Positions 11,132-22,562 of a stretch of 64,000 nucleotides of DNA are shown piece after piece. This stretch comes from Antedon mediterranea (taxonomy: Eukaryota; Echinodermata; Crinoidea; Comatulida; Antedonidae): NCBI RefSeq assembly GCF_964355755.1, contig NC_092672.1, positions 16,180,501 to 16,244,500 of the forward strand. Reading direction: 5' to 3'. Numbering within the stretch: position 1 is the first letter of the stretch; every line of letters starts with the position of its first letter. The translations under genes were made by a program, and so were the position numbers. A model generated the notes under the pieces. It made no database searches. It was not told the origin of the DNA and worked only from the letters and a program-made list of their open reading frames with translations.

Positions 11132-12106
11132 CTATTTGAATAATTCGTCACTCTGACGAATTATAGGTGATCATTTTTATCATTTTAAATAATGATGACT
11201 TATTATTAAAGATACAAAAATCCTAAATTTTATATTTTGAATGGTAATTAATGACCATGCTTCTATTCCCCTCACCTCAACCCAGAACACCCCCACCTCT
11301 CCCCTGGGTCCTCTCCTGTACTCCCATACGATTACGTCACAATGTCCGGTTAGCCATATTAATACCTGATCCGATATCTACAACTCATCTACTTCCAGAA
11401 TATGCCATCCACAACAAGTTGACCGTCTAGTTTAGAAATTACGACTGTTTAAAAAAAGGCATATTTTAAACGAATTTTTTAACCTTTTCATAAAAAACGC
11501 GCGCAAATTGTCCAATTCGACGTGCTCGTATGACGTATCTTTAAGTCGAAATTGTTTAAAATTTGGTAAAATTACTAGAAAAGGCTGGAAAAACATAACT
11601 CACGCGAAAAAAAAATGTTTTCAATGCTACGTGCGGACCGCACACGTAAAAATGTGCGCACGCGTGGGAATTTTTGACATGCTTAAAACGACATGAAACG
11701 CGTAGAAAGTTGATTATAAATTAATTTTGCACATTTTGAAATTTTAATGTGTAAAACACGTAATTTTTTTTCAACAGAAAGTTAGTGCATGATATAAATT
11801 AAACTTTTGCAAAGTTTCAAGTTGAAATGTTATTTGGTTGTCGAGCTATGTTAAATACAACAAAATCGTTAAATCGCGCGTAAGTCATGTTGCGCAATTG
11901 TAAACGTCATGAAAAGCTTCGCTTGACGACGTTACGTAAATGTCAATATGTTAAGATAGTTACCGAAATGTTATGTTTGCGAGTTTTAGAGAAAAGCGTT
12001 ACACAAAAATCATACAGAAAGAAAGAAGATGAATAAAAAGTTGATGATGATGATGATTTCGTACAATCACAAGAGGTTATCCTGCAACTTCGTAGCGGAT
12101 AACCAA
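11132..12106 (-). mobile_element. Helitron-like element, copy B
   Basis: Minus-strand 5' end at about 12106: hairpin GGTTATCCGC..GCAGGATAACC (12104-12075), then CTCTTGTGATTGTACGAAAT as in copy A. The 3' hairpin AATTCGTCA / TGACGAATT lies at 11162-11142, followed by ATAG where the other copies have CTAG. The interior is collinear with copies A and C, except for a foreign stretch of about 97 bp at 11230-11326 that is absent from copy C and recurs inverted outside the element. Confidence 0.55.
11230..11326 (+). repeat. 97-bp inverted repeat, left arm
   Basis: Reverse complement of 12294-12390 with one mismatch seen (C at about 11271 against G). It lies inside Helitron-like copy B; the partner lies outside it. 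Confidence 0.9.
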
Positions 12107-12136
12107 CTAGATTTGAACTCGTCACTTTGACGAGTT
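12107..12136 (-). mobile_element. 3' terminus of a further Helitron-like copy (D)
   Basis: On the minus strand, hairpin AACTCGTCA / TGACGAGTT (12136-12116), then CAAAT and CTAG ending at 12107, immediately followed by TTGG, the first bases of copy B. Only the terminus is recognisable. Confidence 0.55.
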
Positions 12137-12293
12137 CGGGTTATCCTATCCTATAACTAGTTTTTTTAAAACACAACTGGTTCAATTGGTTTTTCAACCG
12201 GGCAACTGGTTCAACTGGTTTTGCAACTAGTTTTTGTCCTAACAACCAAAGGAATTCGGAGAAGAGAGAAAGCGGATGGCTGGGTGTACTTCG

Positions 12294-12390
12294 TGGGAGT
12301 ACAGGAGAGGACCCAGGGGAGAGGTGGGGGTGTTCTGGGTTGAGGTGACGGGAATAGAAGCATGGTCATTAATTACCATTCAAAATATAA
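12294..12390 (-). repeat. 97-bp inverted repeat, right arm
   Basis: Partner of 11230-11326, about 190 bp beyond the 5' end of copy B. The spacer between B and this arm (12137-12290) contains diverged tandem words of the type CAACTGGTTCAACTGGTTTT and no gene. Confidence 0.9.
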
Positions 12391-12698
12391 TTAATATTAT
12401 TTGTAATCCTATATTATTGCTACAAACAATTATTTAAATTAAATCAAATAAAATACTGCATAACTTTTTGAAAATAATAGAGCATGCGTCGTATAGGCCG
12501 GCACATCGTAAACAACCAATCAGAAAACTGCAAGCCAACGGCCAAAAACGGCTCCCTTTGTTTTTGTGTCAGTGTAGTCTAGGCGGCAAAATTGGCGATT
12601 ACACGCAGCACAGAGATGAGGATTAAAATAAGGATTAAGGATGAGGCACAAATCTTGCTGTTTTATAAAAGGTAGGCCTGATATATATGTCTATTATT

Positions 12699-13768
12699 GG
12701 GTGTCACGAAACCTAAGACCACGAAAGCTAAGACCCCCTAAGACCTAAGATCACGAAAGCTAAGACCCAACACCTAAGATTACAAATATTTATCTTTCGC
12801 ACCTTCCTTGTATTTTAACTCCAGACATTTATTCTGAATACCACACCTTAGAATTGGCACTTTCATGAAAAAGAATCACATAAAAAGTAACAAATACATT
12901 TTTAAATTGATGATTTTACAGACGTTTTTCTCGCACACAAAATGATTAGCCTACAGTACAGGGTGGACCCAGTACAGTAGGCCTACCCCATGTTCAATGT
13001 TTTTGTTTCTATGGAACGTCAAAAGAGCAAACTTATATAGAGGGCTGAAAACTCTGTGGAGTCCATCTACAGTGTGAATGGAACAATGTAAAATTAAAAT
13101 TGTAATGATAATAGTATAATCATGCAAGTACGAAGAAATAAATACTGGCAAATAAATTTTAATTTAAAAATCATGATAAGTTTTTTTGTTTCGTTTTCTT
13201 TCTGTTTTTATACTTGTACTATTATTGTTGCTCCTTTGGCGCTCCATAGAAACAAAAACATTGAACATGGGGTAGGCATGAGGAGCTCGAGGAGTTACAT
13301 TACAGTATACAAAGAAACACATGTAAAATCATCAATTTAAACGATTTATTTATTTGTTATTAGGTGTTTCTCCTTCTGAAAGTACTTATAATAAGTCCTA
13401 ATTTTAAAGTGTGGTGTTCAGGATAAAGTTATAGTCAACAAATTTGGAGTCAAAATACAAGAAAGGCAGGTGCGTAAGAAAAACATCCTCTGAACCAACA
13501 CAATGGAGTAAATATATACCAACAAACAACCCGTCAAGTTTGTTTGTTGTAAAGAAAAAATATACATTTACTCAACGGGCGAAAATAATGTGAGTTTATC
13601 TATGTTTTGCGGTAGTATTAAATTATATTTATGGTAATAAATTAAACCTACTGTGTTTAAAATTATGTATGGATAAACAAGTATTGTTTTTAAGCTGTAG
13701 TATATCTTAGTATTTGTAATCTTAGGTGTTGGGTCTTAGCTTTCGTGGTCTTAGGTTTCGTGACACCC
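12699..13768. mobile_element. Mutator-like inverted-repeat element M1
   Basis: Ends GGGTGTCACGAAACCTAAGA .. and its inverse, with a terminal repeat of roughly 35-60 bp. A perfect 10-bp target-site duplication GTCTATTATT lies at 12689-12698 and 13769-13778. Long inverted ends with a 9-10-bp duplication fit Mutator-like elements. Most of the element is one inverted repeat: 12790-13060 pairs with 13220-13440 (for example the 'CAATGTTTTTGTTTCTATGG' region at about 12996 with 13243-13263 inverted). No transposase is seen; the minus and plus frames in the arms are shadows of each other. Confidence 0.8.
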
Positions 13769-13942
13769 GTCTATTATTATCTCTTATTACTATAGGCATA
13801 GGCCTACTAACTATGATCAAAGATCGACAACAAAATGGAGGCCTCGCTCGCTGCTGGCTAAGCCTAGCTAGGCCTATATGCCACCTAGTAAGCTAGGCTC
13901 TACAGCCTTGCCCTACACCCTGCTAGCTGCTTGATTACATGG

Positions 13943-15991
13943 AGTGTTGACAAAGTGCGAGGCAGCGAGGCACGCGAGGCATGCACGGCATGCCAAATAT
14001 TTGTGCGAGGCATCATTTTATCATTTCCAAAAGTGCGAGGCATGCGAGGCATATAGTTTACAATTTCAAAAAGGTGCGAGGCATATCTTAACGTGCTATT
14101 ATGCTATATTATAGGCCTAATAATCAATCGATACAAGCGTATCTAAATAGATTCGTGTATACACTCATCATGTTGTTTATTTTTATGTAACGATTGTTTT
14201 TTCATTCAAGTCATATCGTGTCAAATTTTACTTTTACAAAAGTGCCCAAACTACGGTTCAAAAATCTGAACGACAGTCTTCAACTTTCGATAAACAATAA
14301 TTGTTATAGCGACACACTCATCAAATGACTGCAATGTTTGTTGGCATTTCGAGCGTGTTCACTCACATGTCTCTCGAACATAGCAGAGTGAAAATAATAT
14401 TTTGTCACACCCCTGCGCCTAGATCCGGTAGACCCGAGAGATGGAAAATCCCTCTTTACTATTTAGCAGGTAGCGGAATGATTCAGCCCTCAGCTCAGAG
14501 GATTGTGGTGCATTCCCCTCCTATAGCACGTGGTTTCAGCAGCAACGCACAGACTTCTCTCTGAGCGGCGTGCCAAAGACATTTTTGACATTCCATTCTC
14601 TAGGAACAACACGTGTACCTCTCTCGCAAATAAGGTGAACAGCGATTGCCAGGACAAGTTCAATAACTGGCGGTGAATAAAAGGTAACTGATATGCCGAT
14701 CCAATAACATGCCGCAAAGAAAAAAATTGCGACAGAATTCTGGAGCGCGTGTGAAAAAAGACTTACGTCCGACAATTGTAATACTAGGCCTAAAATTAAA
14801 CTTTAGCTAATATGCTTAGCCCCAACCTAGATAAAGGCCTATGTAGAAAATAATTTAATCAATTTTGATAAAATAATAATTGGTGTAATATTTAATAATG
14901 ATACACTATTCCTGTTTTAGTAAGCTAGGTATATTACGAACGATTTTTATTTATTGTTGTCCATGTACGTACTAATAAACCTGGCGCTAGTTTCCTTCGC
15001 TTATATTTTTACTCCAAATTTGATAACTAACTTTATCGTGTGAATACCACACCTTAGAAGTATACCTCATGAGTACTTTAATGAAAGAATCACATAAAAA
15101 GTAACAAATAAATCCTTAAATTAATGATTTTACAGGCGTGTTTCTCGCACACTGTTCGCGAATTTCACTTATTCAATGTTCAATATTTTTGTTTCTATGG
15201 AGCGCCAAAAGAGCAACGATAATAGAGGACTAAAACTCAGTGGAATGCGTCAATTTCTCATGCATTTATTGGTGAAAAACACGTTTTATTTCAATATATT
15301 TGTTAATTTGTCAATAAAAATGTTGTAATATGTTACTGCTGATACTGTTCTGTTTTCAAAGAATAATAATCGATCCTAAATCAACATCACTACCTAGTCT
15401 AGACCTAGGACACCCTACTAAGGATATTATGATGAATTTTTCTATTTTATTCTTTAAAAGGTTAACGAAACCGTGTACATTATCAACAGTAACATTTTTC
15501 CTTACTGACAGTGACAAAATCTATTGAAATTGTACTTGATTTTCACCAAATAATGCGTTAAATATAAATGGATTCCACAGAGTTTTTAGCCCTCTAATTA
15601 ATTTTGCTCTTTTGGCGTTCCATAGAAACCAAAATATTGAACATTGAGTGTGCGAAATGCGAGAAAAACAACGTCTGTAAAATCACCAATTTAATGGATT
15701 TATTGTTACTTTTATGTGATTTTTCTTCATTAAAGTAGGCCTACTAATTCTAAGCTGTGGTATTCAGGATAAAGCCTTGGTTAAATTACAAGGCAGGTGC
15801 AAAAGGAAACTAGCCTAGCGGGCCTAGGCCTAGGCTACTTCAATTTCGGTGATTTCCTGCCTTGCAATTTTGAGAAATGATAAAATGATGCCTCGCATTT
15901 TTTGATGATGGTAAAACGATGCCTCGCATAAATTTCTGACTTGCCTCGCATGCCTTCCCTGCCTCGCGTGCCTCGCACTTTGTTACTACCC
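13943..15991. mobile_element. Mutator-like inverted-repeat element M2
   Basis: Perfect 10-bp duplication GATTACATGG at 13933-13942 and 15992-16001. Both ends carry an ACAAAGTGCGAGGC word and several further GCGAGGCA units: 13950-14080 on the left, inverted at 15870-15985 on the right. The interior 14990-15815 is an inverted repeat, with end word GCTAGTTTCC, that is related to the arms of M1 (the shared 'TTTTGTTTCTATGGA' and 'GATTTTACAG-CGT' regions). No transposase seen. Positions 14674-14765 resemble 60835-60925. Confidence 0.75.
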
Positions 15992-16001
15992 GATTACATG
16001 G

Positions 16002-16479
16002 CTGTGTATGACCGCAAACTGTCTTATTGGCCTCTACATAGTACTAGACTATAGTAGGCTAGAAACAAATTTAGCCTAACAATAATATATTAACCTATTA
16101 CAATACATGTCATTACCACACAAACAAGATTTATTTCCATGGGTGTGTAGAAAGCAACGACCTCGAATTGGATGAACCCAACGACCCGGGCGACCTCGAA
16201 TTGGACGACCCATAACACGAAACCGACGACCCCTATAGCCTAGCCTAGGCCTAACTGTGGTATAACATCCTGAAGCCGAACATAGCCAAAGATCTTTAAA
16301 CCATACCTTATATAATACTCGCAAGCAAGCAATTGATTGAAAAAATACAGAAATATCGCCATTTGATACTGAATGTGTCAACACGAACAAACGAACAGAT
16401 ATGGAACGCCAAGAGTGCATCATTAAAACTGCATTCGACTCGATTAGCACACAAAATATCATAAACATGGCAAACCAGG
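16002..16479. other. Spacer with a short duplicated motif
   Basis: No gene supported. CGACCTCGAATTGGA occurs twice (about 16159 and 16190) among GACGACCC words, which creates an arginine-rich open frame on the minus strand that I regard as spurious. Confidence 0.4.
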
Positions 16480-17180
16480 TTTTAATTCAGTTTTCTGTAC
16501 ATTTAAACTTTAAAGTTTATTTTCAATGAGCCAGTTTTTAATACTATTTAACATTTAGAGCTTCAATTACTTCATTAATATCGTCAGATGAGTAATGAAT
16601 AGCTGTATCATCTACATACATGGAAACGTTACTATTTTGTGGCAGATCATTAATATAAAGTAGGAATAGTAAGTAATGGGCCTAGAATAGACCCCTGTGG
16701 AATCCCACAGGTACTTTTACATGTGCTTGACGAGACACCATTTACACTTGTAATATGATTTCTATCTAGCAGGTAGTGTTTTATCCAATTTATTACATTA
16801 TCTTGGAGATTGAATGATTTTAGTTTTTTAAGTAGGAGCTCATGGTTTACAGTGTCAAACGCTTTTTTAAATCAATCATTGCAATACCTATATACTTTCC
16901 TTTATCAATGGATTCAAGCCACTCTTCAGTTAAATTAAGGAGAGCAAAAGTGAGTATCCTGGTCTAAAACCTGACTGATGTTCATATATCATATCATAGG
17001 AAATACAGAGATAGGAATACATTGGTCAAAGACTACTCTTTCAAGAATTTTAGAGAGAACAGGCAGAACCGAAATAGGTCTATAGTTGCTTCTTTCCTTC
17101 TTTTTTTTGTTTACCAATTACAGCATAAATAATAGAATGGTCACTTATACCACGTCTATGCAATACACCAGCATTGCTTA
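16480..17180 (-). pseudogene. Internally deleted non-LTR retrotransposon (endonuclease end joined to RT)
   Basis: On the minus strand: an endonuclease C-terminus AGVLHRRGISDHSIIYAVIG at about 17165-17105 (containing the SDH box of apurinic-like endonucleases) runs within a few bases into reverse transcriptase. RT blocks: RSNYRPISVLPVLSKILERV at about 17090-17030, YEHQSGFRPGYS near 16980, GPLLFLLYINDLPQNSNVS near 16670-16640, then MYVDDTAIHYSSDD containing the catalytic Y-x-D-D, and IKNWLIENKL..LNVQKTE near 16500. The linker between endonuclease and RT is missing, so this is an internal deletion, plus several frameshifts. The type is CR1/L2/Jockey-like. Confidence 0.8.
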
Positions 17181-17600
17181 CTTTTTTTTTTTTATTTGAA
17201 CATATAATACATTACAAAGGAAAAACATAATCAAATAAAAAATTAAAATTGAAAGCAAACAAAAACAACAAAGATATCCATCTAACAAATTAAATAAAGG
17301 TTCATAAAAATCATTCTACTCTCTAACCATTTCATATTTGATTTATAAATTCTTCTAATTTTATCCATTTTCTATTAAAAATACTGTCCTCAAAATTCTA
17401 ATGATAAATTAATTTTTCCGTTTCATAAAACCTTTTTAACTCGTTCATAACCATTTTGATAGTTGGCTTACATTTAACTAGTTTACATTTATAAATAAAT
17501 GATTTTACTATTAGAATAATTGCATTAATGGCTTTTAAATTAAAAAACTGATGCGCATCTTGGTATCCGAAAATTATGCTCTCTTAACTAAAAATAAATT
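17181..17600 (-). repeat. Possible non-LTR 3' tail inserted upstream of the preceding element
   Basis: Read on the minus strand, the sequence ends ATATGTTCAAATAAAAAAAA at 17182, exactly where the endonuclease-containing element is interrupted. This fits a retrotransposon 3' end. No coding part was recognised. Confidence 0.4.
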
Positions 17601-19011
17601 GCACTCCAGTTTTTTCTGAAATTTATAATTAATAATTAATTAATTAACTCCCTAGTTATACTATAAACCAAATAAAATAGGGGCTAGTATGTTTTTGTTT
17701 TTCTCAATTATTGACATCATTTTACGGTGGTAATAAAATCTAAATCTACTACTTAGTATTAATTATGTGACCTACAGCGACAGCCTAGATAGTAGATTAG
17801 GCCTATGTTTAATTACATTCATGTTATGTATTTTGTGTGTAATAAATAATTTGCTGAATTACTGTAATTATTGTTCAAATGTACAGTTGTATTGAAAATA
17901 CAGTATATTATTAAATTATAATAAATACGTAATTTTAATTTATAAACAAGTAAACAAGTAAATAGGCGGCCGATGTTTTTAACACAGGCAAGTAGGCCTA
18001 CCATTTTTTTTATAAATATTACAGACTATAAATTTAATAGGCCTAATAATTTATTTAATAAATACATTGAATACTTAAATAGTTACAGTATATTTTTTAT
18101 TATCAACATTGAAAATAATACACTTCTTCGGGTATCGCCGAGAGTTGAACTTTCAAAAACTCAACTTGGCAGAGCACGTGGTTTTCACCACAATTCGGCA
18201 CAGTTCCCTTGTGTTGTTTTCAATCACCAACTTGTGCGAGCAGATGGTTGTTTTTATCCAACCTGTGCGAGCTTCTACTGAAACAACAAGTAAACTTCCA
18301 CAAGCCCGCACTCTCCACACACCGTACCCATGTGCTCCTACTACGTACGGCAGCAGCTGTGAGGTTTTTTGCTATACGTACGCATGCGTATTGTTTCACG
18401 TCACGTAGACGGACGTCTGTTGATGTTTTTTTTTTTTTTCTTTATGATTTCAACTAGGCTTCGGCAAGCTCATCACCGTAGCTTCATAAGTACTTTGTTA
18501 AAACTTTTTAGGCCTAAGCCTACATTTCTATAGGCAATATTTTAGATATATCTATTAAATAATTGTAAGATAATTAGTGCCATGTCTAGGCCACTACATT
18601 TTGAATATCGCAAAATAGCTTGATTTCGGAATTTTTGCTCCTAAAGTAAACCCACGTGAATACGCCTTTTTCATTCACGAAACGGAACATATCTTCGATC
18701 GATGACAAACAATGCCGTTCAACGAAGCGTAACCAACAGAAATAACATAGCGTTTTCAAGGGATTTCAGGACACCGTGTTAATTAAACAATCGCAACTCT
18801 TGCACGGAGGATCGTATGAGAAAATAAATTACTGTAAAATGTTCTTAAAAGATTGGCCTACATCACTGTGTAATTGAAAAAATTTGAAAAATTGTTTTCA
18901 CTACTTAAAATCCATCGAAAAAAACACTACAGTGTATTAAGCATAGGCGTTTTTCACCGACGTTTTTTCGCGGTGCAGTCGCGGTATAAAACGTTAAAAT
19001 TAAGTTAAAAT
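17601..19011. other. AT-rich spacer
   Basis: No element ends or coding signals recognised. A region at 18120-18420 is less AT-rich and gives several overlapping short frames on the plus strand, but none shows a domain or consistent codon pattern. Confidence 0.45.
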
Positions 19012-19090
19012 AGTGGGAAAGTAAAAAATGATGAGGGCAACCAAAATCTAAAACCTACTTGCCCGAAGGGCAACCAAATATTTTAGGATT
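19012..19090. repeat. Dispersed repeat, also at 30533-30612
   Basis: The two sites share AGTAAAAAATGA-GAGGGCAACC, CCTACTTGCC and GAAGGGCAACCAAA in the same order and spacing. It contains a short TTGCCC-GAA-GGGCAA hairpin. At this site it abuts the BEL/Pao-like gag relic. Confidence 0.7.
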
Positions 19091-19772
19091 CTGCGAGCCC
19101 TGTATTAGTTTCAAAATTAGAAATGAAATACCAATACTCTCCAGAATCACCCCCAAACTCTGGTATTGTAGATTTAGGCAATTCAAACGATAATTTAAGT
19201 TCACTAATAGCATTAATACTAGATTTGTCAAAGTTACTTTTAGGGTCCATATTACCCTTAACATCTGAACGGTCTGGTTTCTTGTCCAAGGTTTCGGCAT
19301 TTTTATTCTTCGTCAGTTCCAACTTCCATCGGGCACGCTTCACTACTTTCAACAGCTCCACCTGACAACCCTCCATCTATTTTTTGGTGTCCGCAAATTC
19401 TTCGTCACTTTTTATTAATGCTACAAATGCTTCATGAATGTCCTCCAGTTCTACCACCTGTGTCTCAGATTTCTTGAGCAGCTATGTTATTTCTTCAATG
19501 TCTAGATTGTCATCTTCTTGCGACAGCACCTTAATGATATTTAATGTTCTCGTCAAATGACCTTTTTTGTTTCTGCGACTAAACTTTATTGCAGCCTTCC
19601 TTTCCTCCATTACGATGCGTTTCCAATAACCAAATTCCACTTGTTTTGTTTTATGATGAACCTCGCTCAAAACAAACTTAGGCCCCAACTTTAATAAACT
19701 GAATTGACTGGTCGACAAACACAAATTAAACGCATCACCACAATAATTGTTTGGTGTCGCCGAAGCTTCCAT
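19083..19772 (-). pseudogene. BEL/Pao-type LTR retrotransposon gag N-terminal relic
   Basis: One minus-strand frame of about 230 codons from an ATG at 19772 (MEASATPNNYCGD) is interrupted by two TAG stops, near 19482 and 19377. It contains RRNKKGHLTRTLNIIK early, an acidic/coiled middle (VVELEDIHEAFVALIKSDEE), and SFELPKSTIPEFGGDSGEYW at about 19170 followed by YFISNFE. A 'K-T-R-x-N' start and the 'LPK--IP-F-GD---(Y/F)W-F--SFE' block are the signature of the BEL/Pao gag region (DUF1759 type). Gag would package element RNA in particles. Only this part survives, with no protease, RT, integrase or LTR nearby, so it is inactive. Confidence 0.65.
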
Positions 19773-21536
19773 TTATTTGTTGTATTGCCTACACCCAGCA
19801 CGAAGCTTAATTGTCAACTGCCCCGCACAACAACCTGTGCAATGTTTTATATAGCTAATTTGCATAAAGGTGTAACAAAGAACAATACAGTATGCTCTAT
19901 TCACCTTCTGAACACACCTGATTAGTCAAATGATCAGTCACATGATTTCAGATTACGCGATTGCCTGTTTAGGGTGGTAGCAGATGATACTTTGTTGTAA
20001 TTTTTATTTTTTTTGTATAATGATACACACTATGTTGATGTTTGCTGATTTTGGTCGAAATAAATGATTTGAATTTTAAAAAAATAAATAAAATACAGTG
20101 TTTGGAATGTAATAATTGATTAAAGGAAAGACATCCCCATAATTAATGGACTCTACCAGATGTGTTCATCTCTTGGTGCCAGAATCTCTCGTGGAACCAT
20201 GGAGAACACATGAGGTGATAGGTAGTATTTTAGGTACATGGATTACGTGATATCAAAGAACTTATAACACAATAATCTCCTGTTTGTCCGAAGCGTGTAA
20301 CATTTTCGAAATGCATTGTAGGATAGAATAACATATAAAAGCTCTAAAAAACATGAAATGATAATCTAAATTTACAATTTTCTTTTATGCTAAGGATACA
20401 AATATGTAGTTTGCGGATTTTTTACCATATTCTGTTCCAATATTTTCTTTAAGTTTTTTAAAATTAATATTTTAATTGTTAATATGCCTATATTTGAATG
20501 AATTAAGTATTTTCAAATAAAACAATTATGCAAAACTACTTTGATTAACTAGTTTATTTTTGTAGTTTATCATCACAAATAAATCATATATTTTTAGTTT
20601 TGAAAAGAATGAATTTTACTATGTATTAATAATTGAATATTCATGTACAGACCTGCGCCCTCGATAATAATTAATAGTTTTTCCTTTCTAGTTTGGAGAG
20701 GGCACTGCTCCATAGGCGTAGCCCAGTTTTGAACTTTTAACCCTGTACTTCCGATACCGCATGTTTGAATAGGGATCGGACGAGCAGAACATTCTTGTGT
20801 TAGAAGTTCTTTGGTGATAAAAACGGAAAATAATGGACTTTCTAAGGATTTATCAAGGAAGTATATAATATGAATATCTTGTGTATAAATTTTCACATAT
20901 GAAAGTAGGCCTATATTACTGTAGTAAACAAATAAATCGGATGATGTGTCCACCTCCCCGCCAGTGCTGCCGGCCGAATAGCCAACAAACTAGGAGCTTA
21001 CTACTACACTACAGATAGGCCTAGCTAGCCTAGTTAGGTACAGGTACTACTGAAATTCAATTGTTGAGCTTATTACATAGCCTAGGAGGCCTGAGTTCTG
21101 TTTGGCATACATTTTAGCTTGGTTTAAGGTTTAATTATGCCTGGACAAAACAATAGAAACATTGGGGGTTTTTCCATTATTAAAGTGGGGGATGTGTGGT
21201 TGTGTATATTGTGTGCAGGTACGTCATTAGGAATGACATTGAGAGTCCTCTTCTATCAGTTGACTGGTTCCCGGCCTACCGCCTTGTAATTGAGTTCCAA
21301 CAACAAGATACAAAATGTTTTGGGGCCTATACATATGATATAACAATGTAGACCTATCTAATAATGTTTTTATTTATTTATTTGCAGATAAAGGAGGATC
21401 ATCAATAAAATAAAATGATAACAATTCTAGGCATTTAATATACGGTTTACTGATAAATGTAATGTACTAATGAAATAAACCTGGTGTTCTGAAACATATT
21501 TTAATAACTTTTTAACAGTTATTAGTGAACCTAACA
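19773..21536. other. Spacer with one retrotransposon-like tail
   Basis: 19960-20095 ends GAAATAAATGATTTGAATTT followed by A-rich sequence and looks like a LINE 3' tail on the plus strand. The rest holds no recognised gene; 20990-21090 is rich in GGCCTA words. Confidence 0.4.
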
Positions 21537-21540
21537 TTAA

Positions 21541-22548
21541 CACTTTGACTGCCAAACACGAAGATCTTCGTTTTTGGAAACACAACGCTTGACTGCCAAA
21601 CACGAAGATCTTTGTGTTTCGCGTTTTTTTACGAAATCCGGTAGATAGGTTAACTATTGGTATATACTATAAATATGAACACTATATTCGGTCTGGACCG
21701 TCAATATTTTACAATTTGAAAGTAACTAATCTGGTTACGAACGACTGTCAAAATGGTACCTGTCGAAATAACAAATACCGCGCATCACAGTAGCGCGTAG
21801 AGCGATGACTTGGCGCATTGTGTATCGGTTGCGCGCTAGCTATGCCGCCGAAGCATTACAAAGGTTTTTGTGGATTGACTTGTTTGTTTGTTATCTGAAT
21901 AAAAAATAATGGAGTCATTTTCAATATGAAGTCTTTAATTTTATTATTGTATGTATACCCTAATTGTTTTGATGTTTTACTGAAAGTGACAGAGTTTCAC
22001 GCAACAAACTTGTTTTGAAATGGTATGGATATTATCATCAGTTTACTATCTAGGCTAGCCTAGTAGGCCTAGTACTAGGCTAGCCTAGGCCTAGTCGTAA
22101 AACGGTTCCGGACCAACTTGGCTGGGCCTGGTTAACTAGGCCTGGTGTCTTTACGTGGATTTTGGCGAAACATTGATGTAAGATTTATGATTATAAAATG
22201 TAATACATTTTTCGATAGTGATAACTTGTTTTTATAGGCCTATCGGTGCCGTGTAAGTAACTTTTTCGTTGTTTGTTGATCTCACCGGGCGATATTTTCA
22301 TATTGTGATGTCTTGCACAAAATCGCGAATATCTTGACTTTCTTGCGCGAAACTACGAAAAACTTGCGATTTAAAAATCGTTCTTGGTACCATTGTAAAT
22401 CTAAAATCTTTATGATTATTTTAGTCTAAATTGCATATAAATCAGATCACATACATGGTTTCAATCAGCTTTAATAAAAACATCGAATTGGGCTAAAAAC
22501 GCTGGCGGTGGCAGTTTCTAACTGGAAAAACCTCTGGCAGTCAAAGTG
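21541..22548. mobile_element. piggyBac-like TTAA element, non-autonomous, 1.0 kb
   Basis: Perfect 14-bp inverted ends CACTTTGACTGCCA (21541-21554, 22535-22548) directly flanked by TTAA on both sides (21537-21540, 22549-22552), the piggyBac target. A sub-terminal direct repeat of TTGACTGCCAAACACGAAGA occurs at 21545 and 21589. No transposase reading frame. Confidence 0.75.
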
Positions 22549-22562
22549 TTAACCAAACACTA

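Noticed and set aside
12951-13340. Two frames sharing LHRNKNIEHGVG
   Set aside because: The shared peptide comes from the inverted arms of M1 read in both directions; not a gene family.
16076-16468. 130-codon minus frame with GRPGRWVHPIRGR
   Set aside because: The 'WVHPI' word recalls Harbinger N-termini, but it comes from a short local duplication, with no other Harbinger block and no terminal repeats nearby.
17973-18457. Cluster of overlapping plus-strand frames of 80-100 codons
   Set aside because: Three frames overlap over the same bases with no motif, no codon preference and no splice context.
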